Assembly (NCBI RefSeq): GCF_905171765.1
Contig: NC_053390.1
Span: 581,090,471 to 581,154,470 of the forward strand
Direction of reading: 5' to 3'
From: Bufo bufo
Taxonomy: Eukaryota > Chordata > Amphibia > Anura > Bufonidae
DNA length: 64,000 nucleotides
Part shown: piece after piece, positions 1 to 11,210 of the stretch
Layout: the number at the start of each line of letters is the position of its first letter
Position numbering within the stretch: position 1 is the stretch's first letter
The notes under the pieces: model-generated
What the model was told of the DNA's origin: nothing
The model's input: the letters and a program-made list of their open reading frames with translations, nothing else
Databases searched by the model: none
Program-made: the position numbers and the translations under genes

Positions 1-407
1 TGACTTAGGAGTATCCACGTGACCAGAGTGAGCTGCTCTAAGGGGAATTGAGTATTCTGCTAAGATTGAGATTTGCGGACCGGACCTCTGTAGACTTCTG
101 GATTCAAATGGAGATGTTCAGTTTTGCTTGCATGTGTATTAGCATTTTTATGTATGAAGTATGTTTAATCTGTATACTGTGTTGTGTTTTATCTCTGCCC
201 TTTTGGGTCCTTAGATTTACTAGTGGGCTGTGATGCACAGCAGTGCCAACTGGGCCCTGGTACAAGAGTTCAGCTTGGGCCCCCCTTCCCTAAGTGCTTT
301 GTGGCAAGGGGCAGTAAAGCACATAGACTTTCTGCTGCCTGAGGCAAAAATTTAAATGCTTCCCCCATGATGCTAAATGAGTCACATGACCAAGAAGTAT
401 CACCTAT
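1..407. repeat. Flank of element A; probable 5' half of an old gypsy-type LTR
   Basis: No gene is seen here. The short ORF near the start has no recognisable domain. If the TTAA-flanked insertion at 412-6801 is skipped, the text running from the CACATGACC stretch near 382 into the GCTGGCCACAGG stretch near 6817 has the same layout as the gypsy LTR at 29462-30089, where CACATGACC, a TATA box and CTGCTGGCCACAGGTTGCC follow in that order. I infer that 1-407 plus 6806-7285 is one diverged LTR. Its outer ends are not defined. Confidence 0.4.
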
Positions 408-1981
408 TTAACCCCTTAACGCAAAATGCCGTGCATGTACGGCGGGGGATTCATTGCCAGAATGCATTCCGCCGAACATGCACGGCCGACTGATTAAGCG
501 GGCACCGGAGCGGTGCGCGCCTGATCACTGCAGTTGTCCGGCAGTCCATGGTAGCCGGGACCCTGCTGTATCCACCGACATCGCTGTTTACAGTGATGCC
601 GGCAGAGTAATCCCTTCTATGCCGCGGTCCGCGCTGACCGCGACATAGAAGTTGTTTCCGGCGGGTGAGGGAGTGCATCGAGTCCCCATGCTGCTGTGGC
701 AGGGATTCGATGTGTCAGAAGGCAGCCCAATGCCGTCCAGAGGCTGCCCAATGCCTTGCATGGCATCGGGACCTGCCTTCTACGGGTGACGAGGAGATCC
801 AACCTGGGTCTCCTAGGCAACCTGTTAGTGTATGACTCAATGTCAGGCAATGCATTACAATACAGATGCATTGTAATGCATTGCAGAGGGGATCAGACCC
901 CCAAAAGTTGAAGTCCCAGAGTGGGACAGAAATAAAGTTTAAAAAAGTGTTTTGAATAAAAAAAATAAGTTTCAAGTTAAAAAAAGAAAAAAAACGCCCC
1001 TTTCCCATGATAAAAAAATAAAATAAAATAGAAAAAAAAAGGAAAAAAATGTACATATAAGGTATTGCCGCGTCCGTAACAACCGGCTCTATAAATATAT
1101 CACATGATCCACCCCGTCCGATAGACACCATAAAAATAAAAACTATGTAAAAATTTTTTTCTCACCTTACATCACTAAAATTGCAACCCCAAGCAATCAA
1201 AAAGGCGTATATCGCAAAAATAGTACCAATCTAACCATCACCTCATCCCGCATCAAATTTGCCCCTACAATCGCCCAAAAAAAATAATAAATGGCTCTGA
1301 CTATGGAGACACTAAAAACATGATTTTTTTTGTTTCAAAAATGCTTTTATTGTGTTAAATGTAAAAAAAATAAACTGTACCAATTAAACCGTCATCTCAT
1401 CCCACAAAAATTATACCCTACCTAATAGAATCGCCCAAAAAAAACAAAACTGTGGCTCTCAGAATATGGTGACACTAAAACATGATTTTTCTTTTGTTTC
1501 AAAAATGATATTAGTTTATAAAACTTAAATAAATGAAAAAAAGTATACATATTAGGTATTGCCGCGTCCATAACAACCTTCTCTATAGAAATATCGCATG
1601 ATTTAACCCCTCAGGTGAACACATAAAAAATAATAATAAAAAGAACGGTGTCAAAAAGCCATTTTGTTAACTTATATCACAAAAAGTGTAATATCAAGAG
1701 ATCAAAAAGTCATATGCAACCCAAAATTGTACCAATCAAACCGTCATCTCATCCCGCGAAAATGATACCCTACCTAAGAGAATCGCCCAAAAAATTTAAA
1801 AACTATGGCTCTCAGACTACGGTGACACTAAAAAGTGATTTTGTTTTTGTTTCGAAAATGATATTAGTGTATAAAACTTAAATAAATAAAAAAAAGTATA
1901 CATATTAGGTATTGCCGCGTCCGTAACAACCTTCTATATAAAAATATCACATGATTTAACCCCTCAGGTGAACACCGTAAA

Positions 1982-2098
1982 AAATAAAATAAAAACGATG
2001 TCAAAAAGCCATTTTGTCACCTTACTTCACAAAAAGTATTACACTTTTTGTGATGTAAGGTGACAAAATGGCTTTTTGACATCGTTTTTATTTTATTT
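1982..2098. repeat. Hairpin 1 inside element A
   Basis: Arms 1982-2037 and 2043-2098 are inverted copies of each other, with one mismatch that I can see and a 5-nt loop. Each arm carries part of the AT-rich module that is otherwise repeated head to tail in this element family, so one module half has been inverted onto itself. Confidence 0.8.
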
Positions 2099-2296
2099 GG
2101 GCGAGTGTCTTTTGTAGGGGCTAATTTTTTCATTATGAGATGACGGTTTTATTCATACAATTTTGGGGTGCATATGACTTTTTGATCGCTTGCTATTACA
2201 GCAAGCGATCAAAAAGTCATATGCACCCCAAAATTGTACGAATAAAACCGTCATCTCATAATGAAAAAATTAGCCCCTACAAAAGACACGCGCCCA
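2098..2296. repeat. Hairpin 2 inside element A, abutting hairpin 1
   Basis: Arms 2098-2194 and 2200-2296 are inverted copies with about two mismatches and a 5-nt loop. The arms carry the next part of the same module (GCAAGCGATCAAAAAGTCAT and onward). Two contiguous stem-loops therefore cover 1982-2296. Confidence 0.8.
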
Positions 2297-2910
2297 AAAA
2301 ATAACAAATAAACTATGGATTTCATACGTGGCAAGTTAAAATTTTCCCTTCAAACACTATATGGCGTTCCTTTCCTTTTGCGCCCTGCCGTGTGCCCGTA
2401 CAGCAGTTTACGACCACATATGGGGTGTTTCTGTAAACTACAGAATCAGGGCAATAAATATTGAGTTTAGTTTGGCAGTTAATCCTGGGTTTGTTAGCAG
2501 AAAAAAATGATTAAAATGAATAATTGGCTGAAAAAAGTTAAATTCTGAAATTCCATATCCATTTTCAGTTAATTCTTGTGGAACACCTAAAGGGTTAACA
2601 AACTTTGTAAAATCAGTTTTGAATACCTTGAGGGGTTTAGTTTCTAAAATGGGGTCGCTTTTTTAAAGTTTCTGCTCTAGGGGTGCATCAAAGTGGCTTC
2701 AAATGGGACATGGTGTCAAAAAACCAGTCCAGAAAAATCTGCCTTCTAAAAACCATATGGCGTTCCTTCCCTTCCGCGCCCTGCAGTGTGGCCATACAGT
2801 AGTTTACAACCACATATGGGGTGTTTCTGTAAACTACAGAATCAGGGCAATAAATATTGAGTTTAGTTTGGCTATTAATCCTTGCTTTGTTGGCCGCAAA
2901 AAAATATTAA

Positions 2911-5900
2911 CCCCTTAAGGACTTAGGACGTATCGGTACGGCATGGGTCCCGAGTCCTTAAGGACCCATGACGTACCGGTACGTCATAACTTGAAATCTG
3001 TATTCCGGCGCCCCAGGGTTTAATCGGAACGGGATTTCGGCTGAAATCATTCAGCCGGCATCCCGTAACAATGCAGGGGGGGGTCATTTGACCCCCCCGC
3101 ATCGGCGATCGCAGAAAACCGCAGGTCAATTCAGACCTGCGGTTTGCTGCGCTTTGTGCAGTTTCTGATCCCCGCGGGCCCTGACCGCGGAGATCAGAAG
3201 CTTTAGTGTCTCTAAAATATATATTTTACACCCCCCCTGCACCCCTGCATGATTTTTTGCCGGCGGGTGGTGCAGGGGGGGAGTTGTGGGCGGTGGGGGC
3301 GGTGCGGGAGGCAGGCGGTGCGGCAGGCGGGATCGCGATCCCCCGCCCGCCTCCCCTTGTATAATCGTTGGTCTCTAGTGAGTATACCAGGGTGCCAGCA
3401 CATTGCTGGGACCCTGGTATAAACGGCTGACATCGATGATGCGATGTCAGCCGTTTAACCCTTTCCATACAGCGGTCCGTACGGACCGCTGTATGGAAAA
3501 AGTTAACAGTAAGAGGGAGCTCCCTCCCTCTCCCATCGGGGGGCTGCTGTGCCATTGCAGCCCCCCGATGGAGAGGGAGAGAGCCCCCAGACAGCCCCCC
3601 TCAGCCCTGTGCTTACCCTGCCCCGTCTGCGAGGTTCTGACAACTACTGAGCAGACGGGGAAGGTTCCCATGGCAACAGGACGCCGTCTCAGGCATCCTG
3701 CTGTCCATGGTGCTGAACAGATCTGTGCTAAAGGCAGAGATCTGTTCAGACAAAGTGTAAGTAAAATACAGTACAGTACAATATATATTGTTCTGTATGG
3801 TATTATACAGACATCAGACCCACTGGATCTTCAAGAACCAAGTGGGTCTGGGTCAAAAAAAAAGTGAAAAAAAGTGAAAAAAAAAGTAAAAATCCAAAAA
3901 CACATTTATCACTGATTAAAAATGAAAAAAATAAAATTCCCTACACATGTTTGGTATCGCCGCGTCCGTAACGACCTGATCTATAAAACGGTCATGTTAC
4001 TTTCCCCGCACGGTGAACGCCATAAAAATAAAAAAATAAAAACTATTAGGAAATTGAAATTTTGCACACCTTACTTCCCAAAAAAGGTAATAAAAGTGAT
4101 CAAAAAAGTCGCATGTACGCCAAAATAGTACCAATCAAACCGTCATCTCATCCCGCAAAAATCATACCCTACCCAAGATAATCGCCCAAAAACTGAAAAA
4201 ACTATGGCTCTTAGACTATGGAAACACTAAAACATGATTCTTTTGGTTTCAAAAATGAAATCATTGTGTAAAACTTAAATAAATAAATAAAAAGTATACA
4301 TATTAGGTATTGCCGCGTCCGTATCGACCGGCTCTATAAAAATATCACATGACCTAACCCCTCAGGTGACCACCGTAAAAAAATTAAAATAAAAACGGTG
4401 TAAAAAAAGCAATTTTTTGTCATCTTACGTCACAAAAAGTGTAATAGCAAGTGATCAAAAAGTCATATGCACCCCAAAATAGTGCCACTCAAACCGTCAT
4501 CTCATCCTGCAAAAAATGAGACCCTACTTAAGATAATCGCCCAAAAACTGAAAAAACTATGGCTCTTAGACTATGGAGACACAAAAACATTTTTTTTTTT
4601 TTTTAAATGAAATCATTGTGCAAAACTTACATAAATAAAAAAAATTGTATACATATTAGGTATCGCCGCGTCCGTGACAACCTGCTCTATAAAATTACCA
4701 CATGATCTAACCTGTCAGATGAATGTTGTAAATAACAAAAAAAAAAAACGTGCCAAAAAAGCTATTTCTTGTTACCTTGCCGCACAAAAAAGTGTAATAT
4801 AGAGCAACCAAAAATCATATGTACCCTAAACTAGTACCAACAAAACTGCCACCCTATCCCGTAGTTTCTAAAATGGGGTCACTTTTTTGGAGTTTCTACT
4901 CTAGGGGTGCATCAGGGGGGCTTCAAATAGGACATGGTGTCAAAAAAAACAGTCCAGCAAAATCTGCCTTCCAAAAACCCTATGGCATTCCTTTCCTTCT
5001 GCGCCCTGCCGTGTGCCCGTACAGCGGTTTACGACCACATATAGGGTGTTTCTGTAAACTACAGAATCAGGGCCATAAAAAATGAGTTTTGTTTGGCTGT
5101 TAACCCTTGCTTTGTAACTGGAAAAAAGATATTAAAATGGAAAATCTGCCAAAAAAGTGAAATTTTGAAATTGTATCTCTATTTTCCATTAAATCTTGTG
5201 CAACACCTAAAGGGTTAACAAAGTTTGTAAAATCTGTTTTGAATACCTTGAGGGGTGTAGTTTCTTAGATGGGGTCACTTTTATGGAGTTTCTACTCTAG
5301 GGGTGCATCAGGGGGGCTTCAAATGGGACATGGTGTCAAAAAAACAGTCCAGCAAAATCTGGCTTCCAAAAACCATACGGCGCACCTTTCACTCTACGCC
5401 CCGCTGTGTGGCCGTACAGTAGTTTACGGTCACATATAGGGTGTTTCTGTAAACGGCAGAGTCAGGGCAATAAAGATACAGTCTTGTTTGGCTGTTAACC
5501 CTTGCTTTGTTAGTGGAAAAAATGGGTTAAAATGAAAAATTAGGCAAAAAAAAGAAATTTGCAAATTTCATCCCCATTTGCCAATAACTCTTGTGCAACA
5601 CCTAAAGTGTTAATGAAGTTTGTAAAATCAGTTTTGAATACCTTGAGGGGTGCAGTTTATAGAATGGGGTCATTTTTGGGCGGTTTCTATTATGTAAGCC
5701 TCGCAAAGTGACTTCAGACCTGTAGTGGTCCCTAAAAATTGGGTTTTTGTAAATTTCTGAAAAATTTCAAGATTTGCTTCTAAACTTCTAAGCCTTGTAA
5801 CATCCCCAAAAAATGAAATATCATTCCCAAAATGCTACAAACATGAAGTAGACATATGGGGAATGTAAAGTAATCACAATTTTTGGGGGTATTACTATGT

Positions 5901-6167
5901 ATTACTGAAGTAGAGAAACTGAAAGTTTGAAATTTGCTAATTTTTCTAAATTTTTGGTAAATATGGTATTTTTTTATGCAAAAAAATTTACTTTTTTGAC
6001 CCAATTTTAGCAGTGTCATGAAGTACAATATGTGACGAAAAAACAATCTCAGAACGGCCTGGATAAGTCAATGCGTTTTAAAGTTATGAGCACTTAAAGT
6101 GACACTGGTCAGATTTGCAAAAAATGGCCAAGTCCTTAAGGTGAAATAGGGCTGAGTCCTTAAGGGG
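2911..6167. mobile_element. TTAA-flanked non-autonomous element B, nested in element A
   Basis: TTAA target duplications lie at 2907-2910 and 6168-6171. The terminal repeats are CCCCTTAAGGACTTAGG at the left and CCCCTTAAGGACTCAGC at the right (reverse-complemented). The first 100 bases contain subterminal palindromes: CATGGGTCC paired with GGACCCATG, and ACGTACCGGTACGT. The interior has the same modules as element A: GCCGCGTCCGT blocks near 3958, 4311 and 4663, and GGGGTCACTTTT modules near 4873 and 5272. There is no transposase. The ORFs at 3226-3867 lie in the GC-rich left part, overlap on both strands and have no recognisable domain. The right part (5640-6167) is almost the same as the right part of element C (49735-50220). 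Confidence 0.75.
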
Positions 6168-6805
6168 TTAAAATGGAAAATCTGCCAAAAAAAGTTAAAT
6201 TCTGAAATTTCTTCTCCAATTCCATGAATTCTTGTGGAACATTTAAAGGGCTAACAAAGTTAGAAAAATCAGTTTTTAATACCTTGAGGGGTGTAGTTTC
6301 TAAATGGGGTCATTTTGGGTGGTTTCTATTATTTAAGCATCACAAAGTGACTTCAGACCTGAACTGGTCCTTAAAAAGTGGGTTTTGGAAATTTTCTTAA
6401 AAATTTTAAGATTTGCTTAACTTCTAAGCCTTCTAACATCCCCCCCCAAAAAAATGGCATTCAAAAAATGATCCAAACATGAAATAGACATATGGGAAAT
6501 GTAAAGTAATAACTATTATATGAGGTATCACTATCTGTTTTGAAAGCAGATAAATTTAAATTTGGAAAGCTGCGAATTTTTCTAAATTGTTGGTAAATTT
6601 GGTATTTTTTTATAAATAAAAATGAAATATTTTGATTCAAATTTACCACTGTCATGAAGTATAATATGTGACGAGAAAACAGTCTCAGAATGCCTTGGAT
6701 ATGTAAGTGTTTTAAAGTTATCACCACATAAAGTGACACATGTCAGATTTGCAAAAATCTGTCTGGTCCTGAAGGTGAAAAATGGCTCGGTCCTTAAGGT
6801 GTTAA

Positions 6806-7285
6806 ACAGATAACCTGCTGGCCACAGGTTGCCTGTGATTGGTGTTAACTTCCTGAATTGCCTCACAAGCCTCTGCATTATTACCTACTGGATTCTTGAC
6901 CTCTGATTTGGACCTTGACCTTTTCCTGATGATTTGGAGTCTGACAATTCTTCTTGGTGTGGACCCTGGTATTGTATTTGTCTATTTCTGGTTTTCCCTA
7001 TCTGTTTTCATGGTATTGACTTTGGCACGGTTCTGACTCTGTTTTGGGGTTCCTGATTTGGTTTGGTTTTGTCTCTTCTGGTTTTGCCCTGGTTTGTCTT
7101 TTTCTGTTATTTGCCGTTTTTGTGGCTTCTGATCTATCACTAGTTTATTGTTTTTTCTCCTGGTCCTCCCTCCCATATAGACCCCTGCATTTATTCCAGA
7201 AGGGACTGCTGACCAGTTGTGGGTGGATTGAGTAATTACGTAGGGACAGTGGAAACGGGTAGTTCAGGGTACACTGCTTCCACCA
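6806..7285 (+). repeat. Old gypsy-type LTR remnant (3' half)
   Basis: This stretch starts with GCTGGCCACAGGTTGCCTGT, a string also found just after the TATA box in the gypsy LTR at 29700 and 34790. It continues with the same style of text: TCCTGA, a GGTATTGACT block near 7012, and GACTGCTGACCAGTTGT near 7204, matching GATTGCCGTCCAGTTGT in the gypsy LTR. It is strongly diverged. There is no internal region or second LTR nearby. The right boundary is approximate. Confidence 0.45.
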
Positions 7286-7439
7286 TGACAGCTACAAAAC
7301 ATGTAGTAGATGTAGATGCTATCTTTCCTCATGGTCTCCATTCAGACCAGACCACCATGATGATTTCTTTAAGCCATCGCTTGTCTCTGCAGAGTTTTGA
7401 CAAACAGACATCTTAGTTTGTTACTTTTCCATTATCCTC

Positions 7440-8175
7440 CCACCTTCTCAACACCCCATCCTGCCACTTCCAATACTGTGCACACTGTGTTTCCCAATAC
7501 TATACTGCAGAAACAGTCCACCTAAAAATACTAGTACCATGCAGATAGTGCCCCCTTCAATAATTATTGGCACAAAGTGTTCTAAAAAATGACTGCGGCC
7601 AGCAAATTGCATCCCTAAAACTAATAGTGTATACATAATCTACCCCCAAAATAATTGTGCTAAGCTGATACTGTGGCATGGTGCCCCCCACAGTAATAGT
7701 GCTCTCAAAAGTCCCACCAATAGAAATAATTATCTGTCAGAGTGCACTTAGTGTTAACAGTGCCCCCAATAATAATAATGTCCCCATAGTGCCGACACTA
7801 GTATTCATGTTACCCATAGTCCCTCAGTAGTAATATCTCTCCTTATAATATATGCCATTAGAAAAATTACCCCTAATGTGACCTCAAAAGTACCCCCTAA
7901 TAATGTGTGCCAATACAAAAAATACCCCCTTATAATGTGTACTAGTGCAAAAAAGAACCCCTTAAAATTTGTTCCAGTACAAAAAATGCCCCCTTCTGGG
8001 TGCTAGTACAAAAAAACTCCCTCTTAGTGCCCCCAGTAGAGCCAATGTCCTCATATCACCCCCATATTGTGTGTTAGTACAAGAACAGGCCCCTTTATGT
8101 GTTGCGGTACAAAATGCTCCTATTTGGTGCCCCCTGTAGATGCCCCAATAGTGCTCCCCACCATGATGGCCCAGC
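7440..8175. repeat. Degenerate short-period array, CCCCCTTATAATG type
   Basis: Related phrases recur every 40 to 50 bases: a run of C, then TTATAATGTG, then CCAGTACAAAAAAT. This is a decayed tandem array with no coding content. The period drifts and copies are missing, so the copy number is not given. From 8176 to 8546 I see no recognisable feature. Confidence 0.55.
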
Positions 8176-8548
8176 AGTATGGTGCCAACTAAAAAACCTA
8201 TCCCTGGAGCCTATCAGAGGGAAAGGTGGGGCAGTGAGTCCAGAGGATGGCAATTCATAATTGGTGGTATGTCACTGGCAAGGGGGGCCTTGTGGGCCCC
8301 CTGGCTTAGGGGTCCGATCTGAATTGAGACTGCTGAGATCTCTATAGCTACCAAATCCTCTGTTAATAACTGACAGTAAGAGTGAATGTTTTCTGGTTGC
8401 CAGCTAATAATAGAAGATCCCAGCATCAGCTCAGGCCCATGAACAGCCAATGCTAAAAGTGCTTTCTTTGCCAACCCATCTCTAATTGACAGATTTCTCC
8501 CTAGCACTAAGAATAGGGAGAAGTCTGTCAATCAGCAGCAGGGATGTA

Positions 8549-10071
8549 CAGTCGTGGCCAAAAGTTTTAAGAATGACACAAATATTAGTTTTCACAAAGT
8601 TTGCTGCTAAACTGCTTTTAGATCTTTGTTTCAGTTGTTTCTGTGATGTAGTGAAATATAATTACACGCACTTTATACGTTTCAAAGGCTTTTATCGACA
8701 ATTACATGACATTTATGCAAAGAGTCCTGGCCCTTCTTTTTCAGGACCTCTGCAATTCGACTGGGCATGCTCTCAATCAACTTCTGGGCCAATTCCTGAC
8801 TGATAGCAACCCATTCTTTCATAATCACTTCTTGGAGTTTGTCAGAATTAGTGGGTTTTTGTTTGTTCACCCGCCTCTTGAGGATTGACCACAAGTTCTC
8901 AATGGGATTAAGATCTGGGGAGTTTCCAGGCCATGGACCCAAAATGTCAACGTTTTGATCCCCGAGCCACTTAGTTATCACTTTTGCCTTATGACACGGT
9001 GCTCCATCGTGCTGGAAAATGCATTGTTCTTCACCAAACTGTTGTTGGATTGTTGGAAGAAGTTGCTGTTGGAGGGTGTTTTGGTACCATTTTTTATTCA
9101 TGGCTGTGTTTCTGGGCAAAATTCTGAGTGAGCCCACTCCCTTGGATGAGAAGCAACCCCACACATGAATGGTCTCAGGATGCTTTACTGTTGGCATGAC
9201 ACAGGACTGATGGTAGCGCTCACCTTTTCTTCTCCGGACAAGCCTTTTTCCAGATGCCCCAAACAATTGGAAAGAGGCTTCATCAGAGAATATGACTTTG
9301 CCCCAGTCCTCAGCAGTCCATTCACCATACTTTCTGCAGAAGATCAATCTGTCCCTGATGTTTTTTTTGGAGAGAAGTGGCTTCTTTGCTGCCCTTCTTG
9401 ACACCAGGCCATCTTCCAAAAGTCTTCGCCAAACTGTGCGTGCAGATGCGCTCACACCTGCCTGCTGCCATTCCTGAGCAAGCTCTGCACTGGTGGCACT
9501 TCGATCCAGCAGCTGAATCCTCTTTAAGAGTCGATCCTGGCGCTTGCTGGTCTTTCTTGGACGCCCTGAAGCCTTCTTAACAAGAATTGAACCTCTTTCC
9601 TTGAAGTTCTTGATGATCCTATAAATTGTTGATTGAGGTGCAATTTTAGTAGCCACAATATCCTTGCAATGCAATGATGGCTGCACGCGTTTCTTTGCAG
9701 GTCGCCATGGTTAACAATGGAAGAACAATGATTTCAAGCATCACCCTCCTTTTAACATGTCAAGTCTGCCATTTTAACCCAATCAGCCTGACATAATGAT
9801 CTCCAGCCTTGTGCTCATCAACATTCTCACCTGAGTTAACAAGACGATTACTGAAATGATCTTAGCAGGTCCTTTAATGACAGCAATGAAATGCAGTGGA
9901 AAGTTTTTTTTGGGATTAAGTTAATTTCATGGCAAAGAAGGACTATGCAATTCATCTGATCACTCTTCATAACATTCTGGAGTATATGAAAATTGCTATT
10001 ATAAAAACTTAAGCAGCAACTTTTCCAATTTCCAATATTTATGTAATTCTCAAAACTTTTGGCCACGACTG
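8549..10071 (-). mobile_element. Tc1/mariner transposon, DD35E type, copy 1
   Basis: The 1523-bp element starts CAGTCGTGGCCAAAAGTTTT and ends with its inverted copy. TA dinucleotides lie at 8547-8548 and 10072-10073, the expected Tc1/mariner target duplication. The TIR is about 38 bp with a few mismatches. It carries one transposase frame on the minus strand. A second copy of the same family lies in the opposite orientation at 12760-14294. The ends and the catalytic spacing suggest the DD35E group described in vertebrates as Traveler; that family name is my recollection and needs a database comparison. Confidence 0.93.
8682..9708 (-). pseudogene. Tc1-like DD35E transposase, nearly full length
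   Basis: The long open frame is 9686-8682 (334 codons). It has a helix-turn-helix region (IAPQSTIYRIIKNFKE), a Lys/Arg-rich linker, then the DDE domain: the first Asp in VIFSDEASFQLFG, the second in FQHDGAPCHK, and Glu in [11 protein letters not shown], with 35 residues between the last two. The core looks catalytically complete. However, this frame opens with GTG; the only nearby ATG (9708) is in another frame that closes after 20 codons, so a short lesion separates the natural N-terminus from the body. Near the C-terminus a loss of about 13 bases relative to copy 2 replaces the usual end (HCKY) with a longer tail. I infer that it is probably non-functional despite its length. Confidence 0.85.
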
Positions 10072-10073
10072 TA

Positions 10074-10989
10074 TATATAAAACAATGCATTCAGTTACAT
10101 GTCAATATTTAGTGTTTGTTGCATTGTTGTTTTCCATGTACTGCAAATTTGTTATGAAGTGGATCTGGATCTGCTGTATCACTTAAACAAATTTAACCTG
10201 GGGCTACTCCTAAGAACAATATCTAAGTAGCCCCTTGTTCTTTAATCCATATACAAGAAGAAACCACCAGGTTGCTGCCTCTTGGAGTAGTTGCTGTTCA
10301 GTAAACCGCTGACCCATGGTGGTCAAGAGACATTGGTGTGACAAACTGAGAGGTTATAGCCATAGTCAAGGACAAGCTTAGGACAGGTAGACTTTGTGCC
10401 ATTCAAATTCAGTCCAATGGTACGGGGAGGCAACTTAGGGTCAGTACAAAAATCAGGCAGGGATCATGTCAGGCAGTGAAGAGTCAAATCCAGAGACAAG
10501 CAGAAGTCAGAACAAGAGAGAATGAACAAGACCTTTGCAGGAATCTAGACAACTAGAACCTATTGCTCAGGTACCCTCTTACAGGGGGAGTTGCCATAAA
10601 TACCCAGGGGTGTACAACCATAGGCTGTAGAGGATCAATGTGCACACGCTGGCACTTTAAGAGTCAAAGGGAGTGTGCGTACTCCATGGAGAAAGAGAGG
10701 GAATGCAAGCACAGGCCTGGAAGCTGTACTTGTCAGGAGGGAAGAGGAGGGGAAACCAACAGAGGAAGGAAGGTGAGCCCTGTGGCAGCAGGTACAGACT
10801 GCCATCATAATAATGTCCTACAGTAAAGAAACAGCTAATTGCAACCACTTCCTCAGTGTTTTTGCCAGCCATTCTATTTTACAACGTTACATGCATCTCA
10901 TGAATACATAGGACTCTTGCCTCACAGCGCTGGCACTAAGCTGCTTTTAAAAACCTGTAAGTTCTACAAAATGAAAACGTATTCACACA
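10074..10989. repeat. Spacer with an LTR-like remnant, no gene
   Basis: No coding region is supported. The stretch at about 10400-10760 (AAATCAGGCAGGGATCATG, then GAGACAAGCAGAAGTCAGA) reads, on the minus strand, like the Cys/Leu-rich pyrimidine tracts of gypsy-type LTRs in this window (CTGACTTCTGCTTGTCTC). I treat it as a weak LTR remnant in reverse. The 87-codon ORF at 10563 has no domain. Confidence 0.3.
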
Positions 10990-10991
10990 TA

Positions 10992-11205
10992 CAGTCTTGT
11001 GAAAAAATTAGGACACCCTTTGAAAGCATGTGGTTTTTTGTAACATTTTTAATAAATGGTTATTTCATCTCCGTTTCAACAATACAGAGAGATTAAAGTA
11101 ATCCGACTAAACAAAGAAAACTGAAGAAAAGTCTTTTCAAGATCTTCTGTAAATGTCATTCTACAAAAATGCCTATTCTAACTGAGGAAAAAGATAGGAC
11201 ACCCT
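10992..11205 (+). repeat. Left TIR of the IR/DR Tc1 transposon
   Basis: Begins CAGTCTTGTGAAAAAATTAG. The outer direct repeat lies at about 11007-11026 and the inner one at about 11186-11205. It matches the right TIR at all but two positions (the sixth base and one base near 11112). Confidence 0.95.
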
Positions 11206-11210
11206 TGCCC

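Larger units (their letters stand above)
412..6801. mobile_element. TTAA-flanked non-autonomous element A (outer, holds element B)
   Basis: The element is bounded by TTAA at 408-411 and 6802-6805. The left end reads CCCCTTAACGC and the right end, reverse-complemented, reads CACCTTAAGGACC, so the terminal inverted repeat is short and imperfect. No transposase is seen. The interior holds AT-rich modules repeated at about 340-bp spacing, each carrying a GCCGCGTCCGTAAC block (near 1066, 1560 and 1910) followed by a TCACATGAT block and a TCAGGTGAACACCG block. A second module starting with an AAATGGGGTC motif lies near 2646 and 6300. The text at 2880-2910 continues at 6168, which shows that B was inserted later. 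The TTAA duplication fits piggyBac, Kolobok or T2-type elements; the superfamily cannot be decided without a transposase. Confidence 0.65.

Noticed and set aside
3226..3867. Overlapping ORFs of 109 and 154 codons in element B
   Set aside because: They lie in the GC-rich, stem-forming end of a non-coding element and are open on both strands.
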